DNA of 64,000 bases from Lethocerus indicus (GCA_019843655.1 JACDQD010000006.1:8858034-8922033), one strand, 5' to 3'. Positions 1 through 15,078 are shown, counted from the first letter of the stretch. Numbers and translations: made by a program. The notes: generated from the letters alone by a model not told the origin.

Positions 1-3000
1 AACGGTTTTCGCCGCACCCGGACACACAAATTCCAGGGGAATAAAATGAATATGGTGCCAACATTTTATTTTATATCGTAAGCCATGTCTGCCAAATAAA
101 TAGATTAAAACATAATCAAGCGAACGCCACGAAATACGAGACTAGAAGTAATACTTTTTTGTACTTTAATATTGTAATTTTGAGATTATGTTATTATAAT
201 AATGAGTGATTTCGTCTTCTCATTATCGTCAATAATGTTCGTAAAAGAATAACACTGCCGCAATAAGGTTCGCAGAATGCTTCCTTCAACTGGAATTAGA
301 ATGAAATACAACTAAAATTGGCAAAAAGTCGACCCCGGTCTGGCAAAGAATCAAACAAGCGAAAGGTGATATCAAATTTCACTAGGGTTGATAACGTATT
401 CATTTAATTTCATTTGTATTAGCTAAATTATTTCATTCATTTCACTGGATTTTAATTCAGCGCATATCGAGGAGGTCGGTTAAATTTGAATTTGAGACAC
501 CATAATAACTTTATACTGACTCCACGATCAGATTACAAAAATTACCGTTCCGCGAACAAAATCTGATAACATTCAAAATATAAGTAAAATCTCGGGAGTT
601 TCCCTATGATTACAATGATTACCTGGGGGGTAAAAAAGAAACAGATATACGTGACTCTCCCCAGGGTGTTGTCTCTGGGCGCCGGGGGACCGACCGAATG
701 GCCGTGCGACAATTTTATTAAATTCGCACACGGGGCGAGCCTGGCTTTGGCTGAACCGCACGGGACCCCACCGCTTAACTGATAGTTATCTGAGAGCTCT
801 ATCCGCACGATAGGGTCCCCACCCCCCAGTCTAATCGCTAACTACCTTCCCTGAATAATGCAATAAACGGGGACTTTCCAAAGTACTACGGTGTTTAACA
901 TCTTAATAACAAACGTCCATCAGTGGGGTAAGGCCTCACAAAATGTCCGCTCTCGCTGTACAATTTAACCAAATATAAACCTGTGGTATCGAATTTACAA
1001 TTTTAAAGTGTAATCTAGAATGTGAGAATGTTCAAAACAGTGAAACAAATTACACTTCCTCTTTTGGACATGAAATATACGAAGAATTTATTATTTCCAC
1101 AATACGCAAACTGAAATCAACAAAGGAGGACAAAAGAGTAACGAGGGACTCCAATAAATATTCATAATGCGCAGTAGCAACCCGTCGACTAGAGGTATTG
1201 AGTTAATAACAATTATGAGGCGAAATGTATGACATGTATAAGTGGAGTAGCGAGAATATTAACAGTTCACGCAGTATATACAACGTGCTATCTAGGTCTA
1301 GGCTTGTAGAAATGCCTAGCGCATGAATGGTTTCTCTTGCTGCAAATAGCGGCTGGCCCCCCTTTGGTTTAGTATAATCTAGAGAGCAGGCATATTAACA
1401 TGATTGCCCCCAAACCATATGCCCACAACAGACCGGAAGTGGGACCCTTCCCGCTCGCTTTTCAGGGACCGGGAGAACCCCCTTACCGCCAAGATTTGCC
1501 CTGCATGTAATCGAGTGAAACCGGTTTACAAAATGACAGATGTTCCAACGCAAGTCTGAAATCTGGTTGGCGGATACTGAGCCTCCTGTTCCGAACATGA
1601 GAGTACAAGAAAATCAGAAAATGTGTCGTGAAAATCTATTAAATCTTGGTTTAAATTGGAAATATAATGATGGCACAAGTATAGGAGCTATATTCTGTCA
1701 TATGGTGTTAGTAATTCATTGCAAATATGAACCAACATAATCGTGTTCGATTAGATCGGTTTAGATGTAATCTATAGATGTTTAGATAATTTGAAATATA
1801 ACTCCACCTGGCTTCTATCGAAGGAAGACGAAAATACCCGATTGTGAAATTAGCATATTCCTTGTAAACCTAGACAATTTTCTAGATGACCGAGCATTGG
1901 CTAGTAAAATTACTTTACCATTATCTTGTAAGTATTTTGGTAATCAGTCAACAAATAATAACACTTTGCAAACAAGTTTTACGTCGATTTACATCGAAAT
2001 AAAAAATAATAACCAATCAATTAACACCTGATATTAATATCTACCTTTATTAATGATGGAATATCTTTATAATTATATTCAATATCTATTATTCTAATAC
2101 GACATTTATTTAGTTTAACTGCATTCTTAATGCGACATTTAAAATTTAACGTTTCATCAAAGAGTTGTTACATAACTTATCAATGATCATCGAGCAACAT
2201 CATCTTAAGCCATTATTGCACAATCAAGTTATTATGCGCAGAATCACAGCATTACTGAACAAAGTTTCCTGCATACCTCAACAGCTGCTGAGTTGTGTTA
2301 TGTTATTTGTAGATCGTGGATTATATTCCGCTGAGAGCTTAAAGGTGCTAGGGTATGCATTTCGGCTGGGGTGGAAAACCAATTTCAACCGATTGGCGTA
2401 TGTCCAGCAGTGAACGACTCCGAGGTATCGAAAGGGTAAGTGGTCCTGTCCAGGATTGGACTTATCGACAGCTTAAGCAGTGGACGGGTAAAAGGTTTAT
2501 TTATTTACTCTGGATCCCCGGAATTGAAATACGCTATAAGAATATTTTTTAAAATGTGCATATTATAGTTTTTATATTCAATAATATGCTACGCCATTGA
2601 AGCATTATAGTATTCGTAACGAACTCTTTCTCAAGGTAATTGGTTTTGCACCTAACATGGAATGGTAATAAACGGCAAATAAAAATTACGTTGAGATGTA
2701 ATGTTTGTGTTATCTTGTAAATATGAACTTATTGCATGTGGATATTAAATAACTTTTGAATATATAGCACGCTATTGATTACTTAACTAATAATCCACTT
2801 AAATAACAAAACCCCAAGTTCAGATCAAGAGAAACTTAGGAAAACAGTGAGCCGGATAATTGTATTATTCGTGCTAAAACATAAGAAGAGGTCGGGGATC
2901 CTTAGCAGATCGGAGTGAAGGGGTAGGGGACCCTTTTCACCCCCTCCCTCCCTCCGTTTATTATGGGGGTTGGCCCCTCATAACGCTCCGGGCAGCACAC

Positions 3001-3912
3001 ACCTCTCTCTAGACCGGCCCACAGGTTCAATACAATTCGCGGCCACTTCCTCCTTCACCTCGGCCTCAGCCTCCCGCCTTTGAACCGCACGTGGGCGCCG
3101 GTAGACACGCCCCTGTTAGGCCCTCAGCTAATGCAATAGCCTGCGTCTGCAGACGCCGCGCTAACTCTATCAGCGGCGCCGATGCCACCCGCCCGCCAAG
3201 GCAAACACCAAACCCCCATAAAGTAAAAGTTAAAAGACTCGCTTCCAGTAAATATACAAAGCTGAGGGACCCCAACTTGAAAATTTTGCACAGTAAGTGA
3301 AGAATTATTAACGAAAATTATGATTTAATAATTAGGTAATTAATTATTTATTTATTGACGGTGGGGGGAATCCGGTTGGGCCCCAAGTAAGGACGAAATC
3401 ATCGACTGGGGAAAGAAGTTTGCAAGAATGGACCCTTGCGAACTCTATATACAAACTATAATATAACAAACTTTATATAGCGCATTATATTTGGGTAGTT
3501 AGGTTAATATAATGGTGTTCGTTGTAATCTTATTAAAATTGGTTGAAGAATAAGAGAATTGTGATTTGAAAACTGAAGGGGGAGGGAATAAGGTTCGGGT
3601 TTATTTGGGGTCACTATCGATATTGAGTGCATCAATATTGTCACGAAAATCATTAATGAAGTGTAAAACGCATTTAGATATTTTCTGTTGGTAAATATCA
3701 CGTAAATGAGATTAGATTACGTAATCTAACCGAATGACTAAAATGTGGCCAAGATTGTCACGTACGCGGTATTCACAATATCAATCGTATCAATTTCTGC
3801 CTCCTCTCACTTCTTTTTGTCGTACTCCGGGCATGTTTTGGGTCTCCATTATCGTCATATCGTCCATAAGAAAGTGGTTAGTACAAGCGAGAATAAATAA
3901 TGGAAAAAAGAA

Positions 3913-3926
3913 ACACACACACACAC
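3913..3926. repeat. (AC)7 microsatellite
   Basis: A short uninterrupted AC run inside the presumed KLF intron. No function is inferred. Confidence 0.9.
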
Positions 3927-6900
3927 GAATTCCGATATTCAAAATCTTTTAAATCAAATAAAAAATTCCGTTCTATATTTTCTATTAAAGGAATAATTAT
4001 TGATAAGATAATTTTCCGTATAAAGCGGCAGCCATTGGGAAAATGTTGGCTGACTCAGGTCTGCAATGGGACGAGGGACCGACCGCTTTACTTGAAACCG
4101 AGGGAGTTGCCCACGAGCCCCCTGCTAGTTGTCGCAGATTGGGGCCTCGTAAAGTCAGAACTTTATCCGGGTTCACAGACGCCAGACAGTCTCAGAGCGG
4201 TGTGAGGCCGGTGTTGGTGGGTAAGCCGGGGCGGCATGTTCGGGGACCGCCCAAACTGTTGTGCCATCAGATAGACAATTTTCATGCGGATTAACCCGAT
4301 GTTTGTGACCGGTGTAGGGACGGAAATGGCATTTTCGTAGCACTAGCATTTTCCTTTCCAATATACTATCCGGCATTGAGTAAGGCCGAATTCGAGATGT
4401 CGACGCCACGTGGTCTCGTACGGAATGCGTCTTGCAGTGTAAGCAACTTTTCGAAATGCCATCTAGAACTGTATATTTGTGTTTGTCTGCCTGCGGCCCC
4501 TTTATGGCCCTTCCAGCGGTGCTGTAATAATATTCAGGCTTGCTGACGCATATTCCGTCGGTTCATAAACGCCGCATGATCAAATACAGTTCCTGCTTCT
4601 ATTTTCCAACAGATCAATTAAAATTGCAATTTCTTCAATTTCCTCCAACGACAGGAGCGTCATTAAAGGAAGTAAAACCAAAACCGGTTTAGAAAAGAAC
4701 CAATCTCTAGTCTGAATCTTAAGTCGGAATCGAAGTAGAAAATAATTGGAAACGAATGATTTTTTTCATACCAGTTCAGATGAAGAGTATTCTACCTATG
4801 TTGAATTATTCAATGCTAATTCCTAGATATCTGCCTTAGTGGTGGATTAATAATTTTATATGACGGATAATTTTGTCTATAAACTTTTAAAATTCAAATG
4901 TTTAAGCTATGAGCGAGTTTTACATATGAAAACATGATAAAAGTCGTGAAACGCCAATTAGTAACACCTCGGGTCAGCCGCCAGTCCTGTTATCATGGCC
5001 GCAGCGAAGCAAGGACACTAACGGTCCCAAGTATTGTTCTACAGTTATCTTTCCTGCTTGTAGCGGCTATCCGGGGGCTTTCTGGGTCCGGGGTAAACAA
5101 ACGGACCGCGGGCTAGGCCGCCCTCTCGAAAGAATACGAAGCAGACCCATTTCACTTCGCCCAGTTGGCCGCAATACAAACACCGCTAAAAAAAATGTTA
5201 CCCCGAAGATGTTTCTACCATTTGCGCACTTGCAACACGCCGCCAGTTTAATAACGGTGTGACCAGAAAAAACACATCGACCGCCCCGATAGTACACTAA
5301 CCAGACAGCTCATTGCATGTACCGTCCACGCCGATTAATTGTTCAGCATTGACAAAAGAACCGCGAAAATATAAAATCCGGGACTCTCCAAATGTTCACT
5401 CTTCCCCTACAAACCTCGTGCTTTTCTTTATACTTTACAAGCATGAGTAGAATCCTAAGCAAGGAATTATTTTCTTAAGACCCTCAACAATAAAACACCC
5501 GAGCCCCATTCTAAACAACAGCAAGACTTCCTTGTAATATTCAACTAGCTCTGACACTGCTAAACCGACAAGGTTGAATAACGACCCGATAATCTAACTG
5601 AACTCTTTTCCTCAATCAACTGCTGTTTTCAATAAGCACAGATTTTTCTTCCACGAAGACTATTAAGAAGGCAAATTATTTTTTTGTGCTACTATTGGTT
5701 AATTACACCCGCTTTTAACTTGTTTGGTATTATACTCATAAATGTAATAAATGAAATTAATTCCACGCAATTTCGTGTGCCAAGCAAGAGGAACATTTGT
5801 GTTTAATAATTTATAGAGGAGATCAAACGTAATACATTAAAATTAGGCTCTGTGATTCTTTGTTTTTGGGGACTCATTGGACCAGAAAACTGGGAGGCCT
5901 TCACGTCTGACCGTGGGGCGATAATATACGACGATATCCGGCCCTGGACGGAAATAAGCGTTTTCGGGTAGCGCACTTGCTCGCACGAGCGGTGTCAGCG
6001 GCCTTGACAGATGGCCCAGATATGGCCCTCGACAATTACAAAAGCCACCTTGCGTCCTCGGAGTGGTCGGGTGTGAAACCCGGCCCATTCACAGGCCCTA
6101 CCCCTTCGAGGTATACCTAGTAAAACTTAAAAGAAGCATAACATAACAGTTTTTGCCCAATACATATCTCTTCAGGCTTTTATTGCACCCTGCACTTCAT
6201 GTGATTTACAATGGCCCACAGTTGTTACTAGTTTCGGATGTTTACAACTCTATTCCCAATAGAATCCGGCTACGAATGAAATCCGACTTTCCTTATGAAG
6301 ATTTGTTCAGAATATTTTAGAAACTAACTTCAGTTATAGCTTCTGTGAATCATTCTGGGCAGGGGTGTGATAAACAAACCCTGCTAACGCTTACAAAGAT
6401 TCTTGGAATATTGAACAAATTTAATTTCCTTTCAACACGTCATGTGAAGTGTACATTAATTGGAACCGAGGATTAATAATTGGTGTTTTGTTAATGACAT
6501 CCTTGACTACTCTTTTCAAATGAAATGAATGCCTCCAATTACGAAATTGAAAATAATAATTCGTAGTTTGAAAATATTGAGAAAGAACTGAAATGAGAAA
6601 TACTGTTTCTCTACATCATGAAAAAAAATTTCGTTTGCTTGTAAGGTACAAGAAGGAAACGACAGAATAGACTTATTAATGAGAAAATACATTCAAGATG
6701 AAATTTTGAAGTATATACTGAAAAATACACACAAAATCCACCTCCCCCGCTGTAAAGTTATTTTACATTTCAAAACCTTTTTAATTGAGTTGAATAAGGC
6801 TCGGATAAAAAAGACCATAATATTGACATTAGCATTGTTGAAAACCTACCATATATTTTATCTGTTGACATTAAATTTATCTAGCTTCTACTCTGTCAAC

Positions 6901-7074
6901 TAAAGAAACAAAATGTGTATTAAAAAGAAATTTCTAATCTTGAAAATAACGCTGCGAAAAATAAAGCTAGCTCTTAATGTCCTGTTAGCATTAACTCGTA
7001 ATAACCTGGCAAACAAGAATATTACAAAAGTGACAGGATGTTTTATCGGCAGCCGACTTCTCATACCCTCTGTA

Positions 7075-7111
7075 TTACGGAACGCTACTGACGATGGGGG
7101 AAAGTCGAAAC
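7075..7111. repeat. Interspersed repeat fragment, CTACTGA-GATGG motif, copy A
   Basis: Contains GCTACTGACGATGG followed by GGGAAAGTCGAAAC. Related strings occur near 10,197, 17,056 and 20,947. The pattern of a (C)TACTGA-GATGG block followed by an AAG-CGAAAC block recalls the 3' tails of invertebrate retroelements, but no coding part of such an element is present here. Its class is undetermined. Confidence 0.4.
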
Positions 7112-10100
7112 AACCAATTTGGTATAAAATAGGCGAGCGGACACAGCGTAAATGTTGGCAATATATATAAATTAGATTTTAGTCTTAGTTTTAGTATTAG
7201 AGTTTAGAGATAATAAACAACTATGAATGGTGATATTTTGAAACCCATCTGTCGCCGGGCCACCAAAAAAGTAAATGAAGCGACAAAACAAACGCGATAG
7301 CACTTTCTTGTGTACAACAATCGCGAGCTATTTCTGAGAACAGTATTTCGGGAGCTAAACTAGGCTTGAGTTCGACCGGGGCAAGGTCGCCGAACGAAAT
7401 TTTAAAAAAGCCCGCTAAATGTTGAATAGATTGTAATCGCCGATTCGGCGCGTAACTTGTGACTGGTGGGTCTCGGAGGGCCTATTTTTGGCCAGACGTG
7501 AGACCCGGGCCGTGAATTCGCCCCTGCTTTTTAAATGGACGCGGCGCCGGCCAAAACGTACATCCCCCTCTCTTTGTACGAAACACAACGAGTTACGAGC
7601 GAAGTTGGACTAGTCACAGGGGTGTAGTGCGCGGCCGTATTTTTCAACTGCGAAACGACTTCTCGAGACTACTTGTTGAAAATAAATTGTTTTCGCAACA
7701 GTGAAAACCAAGAATAATTTCTACGGCTGTTTCTGTAATTTTGTAAGTTGATTTATTCGGCACATTTTCGGCACCTCTGTAAGAGGTTCCTTCACATGTC
7801 GAGACTTTCCCTTGACTCACCGAGGAGCCATAATCGAGTTTTCCCACTCCTGGGCAGTTTTAAAGCGGGGTAAAACCAGCTGGTGTGTCGGTCAGAAGAC
7901 CGACAACTTGGAGCAAATCTGGGCCCGAGGTTCGTTAGTCGCCGGAGGCAGCAGTATAGGAATTAATCAATTGAAGACGTACCAGTGTATGGGAGGGGCC
8001 TACTATGTCTTCGCACACAAATGCAAAGTTAACAATAACTTTTTCCAATTTCTAACGCCTCTTCCACTTCAGGCCAAAGAAAGAGTTACAAATCACTAGA
8101 AAACAAAGAAAATACTTAACGGAGTAAGGGTGTTACATACACAATTGACACATCAATCAACGAAGGAGCATACCCCCCTCACGCCTGCTGCTATTGCGAA
8201 CAACTCCTTTCGGTAGGTTAGTTACGTTGGATTATATGTATTAAGTAATAATGTTTATAAGTAGCAGTAAGTATTGTTTGAGGACGACAATCGGATAGCA
8301 TCGCTTGAAAATCATGATTATAAGACGGAATGAAATAAACGCGGAATTTCATATCAGCAGACAGGAGCCGGAGGAATAAAAGAGTCACGAAGAGAATATA
8401 AAACTTTAAAATCTTTCTTTTTAGAGGGCTTCCGGCAAGCATCTTCTTTCTCACTGCGCCCCAGCCGCGCGAGGACTTATCTGCGAGACTCTCGAGCCTA
8501 TCATCTCCGCCCGGATTACATATCCGATTTACATCCATTTTATACCGAGCGGTAGTGGTAGTACCGCGAGAATCCTAAGTACCCAATATAAAACCTGGAC
8601 CGGAAAAGAAAACGAAAAGGAAAAAATAGCAACAAGAGGCAGGGATTGTGTAACGCCGTACAAAAGGCACTCCGCGGAAGGAGAGCGGGAGCTCCGCGGG
8701 GGCCCGAGGTACGTGACAAAAAGTCTTTCGAATGGTGGAACGTGGATGGGGGAAGGGACCGACAATTTCAAAGATCTACGCGGCCAAGATAAATACGAGG
8801 CTCGGACGTTTTCCGGTTTATCTTCTGCCGAGGGCCGGGGGCCGGGGCGGGGCAGGCAAACAACCCCCACGGACGGACCGTAAAGAAAACACGCGGAGGA
8901 GGAAATTTTATCTTACGTTCCCCGTATACATATTCCGAACGTGTAAACGGCCCCCGGGGACCATTTAAATATCGAAATAAGGCAACTGCCCTTAGTGAAT
9001 TTGTAATTATACCTCCCCCCACTACCGGGGAAATACAGGGGGAGTACGCACGGCGAGGGACGATTAAACGTATGTCGCAATGCACCTGTCTAAAACAATA
9101 AAGTGTTCCCGAACGGGCAGTGCAAACCATCCATAATCAATCACTACCGGCTTCATGGAAGTTACCCCATTAAACCGGAATTTTAGATACTCAGGCATAT
9201 TAAAACGTAAAGTATTCAGCAATTAAGTTATATTTACATATTTTAGATTCTCTCCAATCCATCGTCAAAATAGTACAGAAATCACCGCTCAACCGCCGAA
9301 TATTATTTCAGTTATTCGAATTGAAACTGTTATTTCATTTTACATTTTACAAGGTGTAACAATCTCCACGCAATATTACGAACAAATTATTTTTTCAAAT
9401 GCAATTCAGTAAAAAATATAGAATTTAAATATACAATTATAATTTTTTCGGTGATGGTAGTTGCCGAACTCACTCGGTCGCTAATATCCTCTGTGACTAA
9501 CAAAATCGTTATCTCGTCAGGAGTTAACGGCGCATTTTCACGTATTCAGAGTAGAACAAAAAAATAATGCACGCAAAACTTGTACGTATCCCATATCGGA
9601 CAAATATATTACTGCAATTCCCCTCTTATCTGCAAAAACCCCAATTCTGTTCGGTGAAATCGACTTGCAGGAAATCCCAATTTATTGAAGTGCGCCCATT
9701 TCAGAAAGCGTGATGTAATTTTCCGCAATCACTGAAATTCGTAGAAAATTTTCTCATTCTCTGCAGCTTTGCTGAATTGTTAGTGCAATTGTTTAAAAAT
9801 GGTCAATACAGCAAAAAAATAAAAATCGTAGGATCATTATCGAGACCAGTTAACATCATCAGAACATTAACTTGTAAATTAAAAATTAGTAAATATAATA
9901 TTCGATTTTGTTCATACGAATACTGAAACGTTTCTGTACCACCAAAGCACATCGATACGCTAACGGTTTAGATTAGGTCGCTTCCTTATTTCCCCTTTAT
10001 TCAATATTCCTTCAGGCATTTCCTTTTATACACATCCTTACTAAACACACTCGGGTAGATCATATGAAATATTTTTGAGATCTGTAACATAGTTACATCC

Positions 10101-10196
10101 AAAGAAACAATAAAATGTTCACGAATTTACTGTATTCCAGTACGCCACTCAAAGAAAGACGAAGTAGTAGGTGCTCTATTGGCAACCGATTATAAC

Positions 10197-10240
10197 GTTA
10201 CTGTAACTCTACTAATGACGGAGGCAAGAAGTCGAAACGG
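10197..10240. repeat. Interspersed repeat fragment, CTACTGA-GATGG motif, copy C
   Basis: The string CTCTACTAATGACGGAGG followed by CAAGAAGTCGAAACGG is a diverged relative of the copies at 7,075 and 17,056, with small insertions. It is probably the decayed end of a retroelement. Confidence 0.35.
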
Positions 10241-10811
10241 GCCCAGACATAACAAGCGATGGAAGACATGAAAGTATATCAAATGATAAACAAAAAAAAT
10301 AATAACGGCAAACATCGGACAGACGGTATTAGCAGAAATGTATGCTATCAACGCCACGCGGACCCGCATGGGGGCTTTCTCCCCACCAAAATCATGCTCA
10401 GCTCAACCCACTCCCCTTATCATTTCAACTTTATCACCAGCGGTCTGTCCTTGCTTGCTAGATACGCCAGCTGATTCACCGGTTTATATAAAACACAAAA
10501 GAACATTATTTTTAATAGTAATCCTCGAACGATACACAGACCGAATTTACAAGAAAGTATTGATAGCAGCGAATTTTCTCCCAGAAGCTTCGTCAAGCCT
10601 ATTATTTAGTATAACCATAGCATATAAAACCAAATGAGAAAAAGCTAATGCTAATTTGTCGCCTCCCTTGTCCCGCCATGAGAACTAGTCGATCAATCCA
10701 TAATATTATGGCCTTATGTCGTAAAACAGTAATTGGTGTCAACTAGACTCGTCATTGTATTGGAATTCAGCTCTGGAACCAGTCTGTCTGTTGTTTTCGA
10801 TTCTGTGACTG

Positions 10812-10859
10812 AACATCAGTACTCGTCAGCTTGTCTGGTAATATGCTTTTGGCGTCCGG
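10812..10859. repeat. Dispersed repeat, copy 1 of 2
   Basis: Shares ATCAGTACTCG, then a (C)GGTA-TATG block, then CTTTTGGCGTC, in the same order and orientation, with 11,983-12,042. The second copy has about 10 extra bases in the middle. This is an unclassified interspersed repeat in the presumed KLF intron. Confidence 0.45.
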
Positions 10860-11982
10860 GAGTGGTAATAACAAGGACGTATTACTGTGACGCTCTAAAG
10901 GCAAACATCGGTAAGAAGCTGAAACCAGTAGAGCGTAAACCAAAAAACGGGAGAATAATTAATGATGCGCGTAGTAATGTTTTCTTAACTAAACATTCAA
11001 GGAACAAGAATTAAGAGGATACTTTAATAATGAAAATAAGGGAATAATATGGGATTACTTATATAGGGTTACTTTTTTCATTACAAACCCATTACATGGA
11101 CCATAAAGGCTTATGTATTCCAACATATTTACTACACGTGCCAAGTTTAAAACAATTAAGTAATTTTCTTTGCCATCCATCGGTACTTAGAACATGCATA
11201 ATTCTCAGTGACTGAATATGTAATATTCCTCCAAGTGTTAAAAATACGATCGCATTAATAGGACAACCCAAATAAAATCCGCGGTTTAAAAATACTAGTC
11301 AGTCATCGGTGTCCGGTGGGTATTTATCACAGGAATGATGTACGATCGTAATTACTTTTTAAGCAGAATAGGAGAGTCCCGGATTAACTCCGGAATAATT
11401 CGTTGGCCTCGAGAGTTATCTTTAATATCCAGGTACTCCTCCACGCTCCCAAACGCGAACGACCCCCACGAAAAGCTGTAAAGCCGGGCGTAAAGAGGAT
11501 TTAAAGAGTTTCCGTGGGACCATGCGATACCGTACGCCCGGGCCACCGCCCCCCAATGCCACGCCCCCCTCGTCCCGAGCCCCGGGGGCTAGGTTTTCAC
11601 TACGCCCTCCGACAGTCAACCCTCACGCTAAGCCGGTGCCTTCATTCCCGCTAAACAAACGATCGGGAATTGCGGAAAACTATCCCCTCGAAATTGTGGC
11701 AAAGCGGATAAACATAACTCCGGAACGTGTTTCCCACCAGGAACAGAGACTGAGGCCTTTGTTCACAAGATATTCCAAATTGCACACGATCTTATATATA
11801 TATCACCTTCCGGCTACCGATAAAAGTGGCATATTGAAAATAAGTGTTGTATATATGAATACCAATCACGTTTACTATTATTCTTTAATTAAAAATTGAT
11901 TCGGTGTTTCAAAAGATAACAAGACAAACCTAACCGGAAAACAGTATTTAATATGTTCACAGTAAGCTGTGGGAGAGTTCAG

Positions 11983-12042
11983 AATATCAGTACTCGCCCG
12001 CTAGTTCGGTAGTATGTATGCTAGATCGCTTTTGGCGTCTGG
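11983..12042. repeat. Dispersed repeat, copy 2 of 2
   Basis: Same-orientation relative of 10,812-10,859, sharing the ATCAGTACTCG and CTTTTGGCGTC blocks at both ends. Confidence 0.45.
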
Positions 12043-12653
12043 CCAAGGCGGCATAAGGTCCGCGTTATAAGGATCGAGTATTTCCAGGAACTCAATTTTC
12101 GTTCGACTGTAAAAGAAACTGGAAATCGATGTATATATTCTAGCCAGCAATAAGACCTTTAAAGTTATGTAATGGAAGCGGTATAGGGAAATAAATAAAT
12201 GGGCGCACAAATTAAATTTCTGACCCGATTCAGGGACTCTGTTTTATACTACTTTTTTTAAATTGTCTCTGCCAGTTATCTCTACGTTTAAAACTCGTAA
12301 AAATGTTGAATTAATCGGATGATTTATGTTCTCGGTTTTTGTGGCAAATACTTTATTGACCGAATTACATTAAAACTTTACGATCGTAGTTCTAGAATAT
12401 AGGAGAAAGCATTACTCTACTAGAATAATGCATAGGATTGCAGTATTGATCTGTCGATTGCAGGGATCTGAAAATCGAAGGGGGAGGTCCGGAGAGAAAG
12501 AACGGCCGTCGTAAAACACTCTGGGTTTGTAGTAAAGGCTGGTAACGGGTAGGCGGGGGCCCTGATTAAGGTTGGCCTTCTTCAAAGGGCACTGGGCGCT
12601 GGGGAACGTGCCAGCCCTATCGCATGCCGCATGCGAATTGGGCCCGGCCGCCG

Positions 12654-12678
12654 CTCTCTCTCTCTCTCTCTCTCTCTC
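12654..12678. repeat. (CT)n microsatellite
   Basis: About twelve CT units without interruption, in a locally GC-rich part of the presumed KLF intron. Confidence 0.95.
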
Positions 12679-15065
12679 GGATGTCGCTAAGCTAAATTGC
12701 CGCCACGCATAAGACATTAGTTGCCGCGACAAGTGGCCCACCGCCACATCGAGGCCAGACAATTTACTCTGCCATCGCTTGCAAATCATCGCCGTCCTAT
12801 TGTTCCATCCCAACTGAAAACAATTTAACGGCTCCGCGAAGTCGCTACCGACCGCTAACGCATCGTCGAAGAATTGAGCACTCTCTTCGAACATTTCACC
12901 AAATATTTGTTTATTTACAGCTTAGTATTATCAAGACCGATACTACATTCAAACTTCCAACCGTGGGTGCGACCATTTGGACACAAGAAGATTCTTCGAA
13001 CTGTCGAACCTGAGGACAGTTCGTTATAAAGGACATCGCTAAATACCGTAAAAAATATGTCAATACTTATTTTATAGTTTGTTTTCACTAATAAAGAAGG
13101 TTTCAGAACGTTTACTACTCAGTCAAGTATATTCGTAGGTGATACACGACGTTTACATTTTAAAAATCGAAGGCCGGATGTTTCATTTTTTAAAATATTG
13201 TACAATGTACAAGAATCTTGAAGGCTTTCTGTTTACGGTCAAGATTAACAAATGTGCTGAAACTGGGCACTTTTGTCTAATAATCCTAGTTTAATATTTA
13301 AGGTTGATATTAGTATAGGAATAAATCACAACCCTACTTCTAGCCTGAAATTACCTGAATTGCGTACATTTGTACATTAAAATGCACCGCGAGTCACGAC
13401 GAGGGACTACAATTTGATTTGAATATATATATAACGTCCTAGGTTGAGGACCTATATCAAAATTCAGAATAATGTTTGAAATTACAAGTTTCGAAACTTC
13501 CATGCACTGTATCCAATATGTTATACTAAGAACAAAGGGTCTCAGTAAATCAGTAGATCTGTATTTCGGAATTTCGTCCTTACCTGAAACTGGCTACGCC
13601 CCAGTCTAGAGGGCCCTTCGAAAATCAAATATAATCCAACCGATCTTTCCGAACTTACGAGCCTAGAACAAGTTATTTTCCTCCCCCCATTGTTTTTTTG
13701 TCGCGCAGTCTATTCAAACATATGGCCGAGAGGACAAAAAAGGGGACTGAGGAAAGAGAAGCGTCTGCACCGCTCAGAGCTAAGATAACTTTAACTTTCA
13801 GGGCCACCGTAAATTAAAAACTGGAGCTCGAGCACAATTACCGGGCGTAAATTGGACGGCAGTTCTAAATTGCAAAGGCGTTTGAAACGCATCCAACTCC
13901 AAATCGGTTATCGGTTCGCAGGTCGGTACGCCCCTCCCTGGCTTGAAGGTGAACCTATACATTTCGGCAACCTTGACAGAACCGCTGAAAGTACAATAAG
14001 TCTTCTTACGGTTCTTAAACACTATTTTCCTGGGAAAAAATACGCTAATGACCAATAAGCAATATGTGAATGAAAATTAATAATTAATGAAATAAAAACC
14101 CGACGGTTCAAATCCAGTGACAAGTTTCGGTGACCATTTTAACATCTAGTTTGCCAGTTAACAGTATGAAGCCGGAAGGTCTAAGAACAGAAACAGGTTT
14201 ATCTGTACAAATTTATGGATAAATATTTTATAATTCTAGGTATGTTCATTTTACAATCGATCATAACCGATCGACGACGGCAATATCGAATTGATGTAAT
14301 ATTAATGCATACAAGGCGGAAGATGCAAACGTTAATGTGTTCAAATCAATTTCCGGATGTCTGATGCATGATCTGTGGATCAGCGTGTTGGATTAGTTCG
14401 CTGGCCTACAAATAGTGTGGGGGCAATAAGAGATAAAGGCAGTCAGTTGAGTTTCGAAACTTTTTTAAAAGTTGAAATGATTAGAAGTAACTGTATTCCA
14501 TTAAATTCATTTGATCTTTAATACAAGTGCTGCACGGAGGACTGTCAATAAAATGAATAGAGACGAGGCGGTAGAACGATTCGTGACATCATCACCATCA
14601 TTACACAAATAGGCGGCACACAAAACACTGTAAATCATCCGCCTAATTGCTTCTTACTAAATGGAAACAACAGGTCCTACATTTCAGCTGGATCCGATCG
14701 GGGTCGATATCCATTGACGAGCCGTCCGGTTATGATGGCTATTCCTCCTATTAAAATTATTCCACTTCCCAACATTTCCATCAGTAAGAAACAAGGAAGC
14801 TGCTTACAATCGTTGTTAAAATAAACATTAAATTACACTCGAAACGATTATCCGAAAAACCAACCCAGTGTAACTAGTTGTAGAAAATCAAATTTAAGAT
14901 GAAAGGAACTAAATATTTTTGATAATACTTAAAGTTGTTCCGATATACCTTCCTTTTTGTGAAGACAACAATAAGTTCAAGATCATTAATCCTTACACCT
15001 GAAAAGATACTTATATTAATTTTTTGTTCTCTAGATTTCTCTGCAAAACGTAAGCAATACGTACA

Positions 15066-15078
15066 TGTGTGTGTGTGT
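15066..15078. repeat. (TG)n microsatellite
   Basis: A short TG run, about 0.75 kb past the KLF exon donor in the direction of KLF transcription. Confidence 0.85.

Noticed and set aside
2165..2552. Overlapping open frames of 82 and 65 codons on the plus strand
   Set aside because: There is no recognised domain, no splice context and no support from composition. They are probably chance frames in the KLF intron.
6679..7170. Two successive plus-strand open frames of 74 and 85 codons
   Set aside because: The products are low-complexity and rich in Ile, Leu and Lys, as expected from AT-rich DNA, and a repeat fragment lies in the second.
12621..12635. CGCATGC/GCATGCG palindrome
   Set aside because: Seven-base arms around one base are expected by chance in a window this size, and there is no gene context.
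14105..14115. GGTTCAAATCC, a perfect tRNA B-box
   Set aside because: There is no A-box at suitable spacing and no cloverleaf pairing around it. It is treated as chance.
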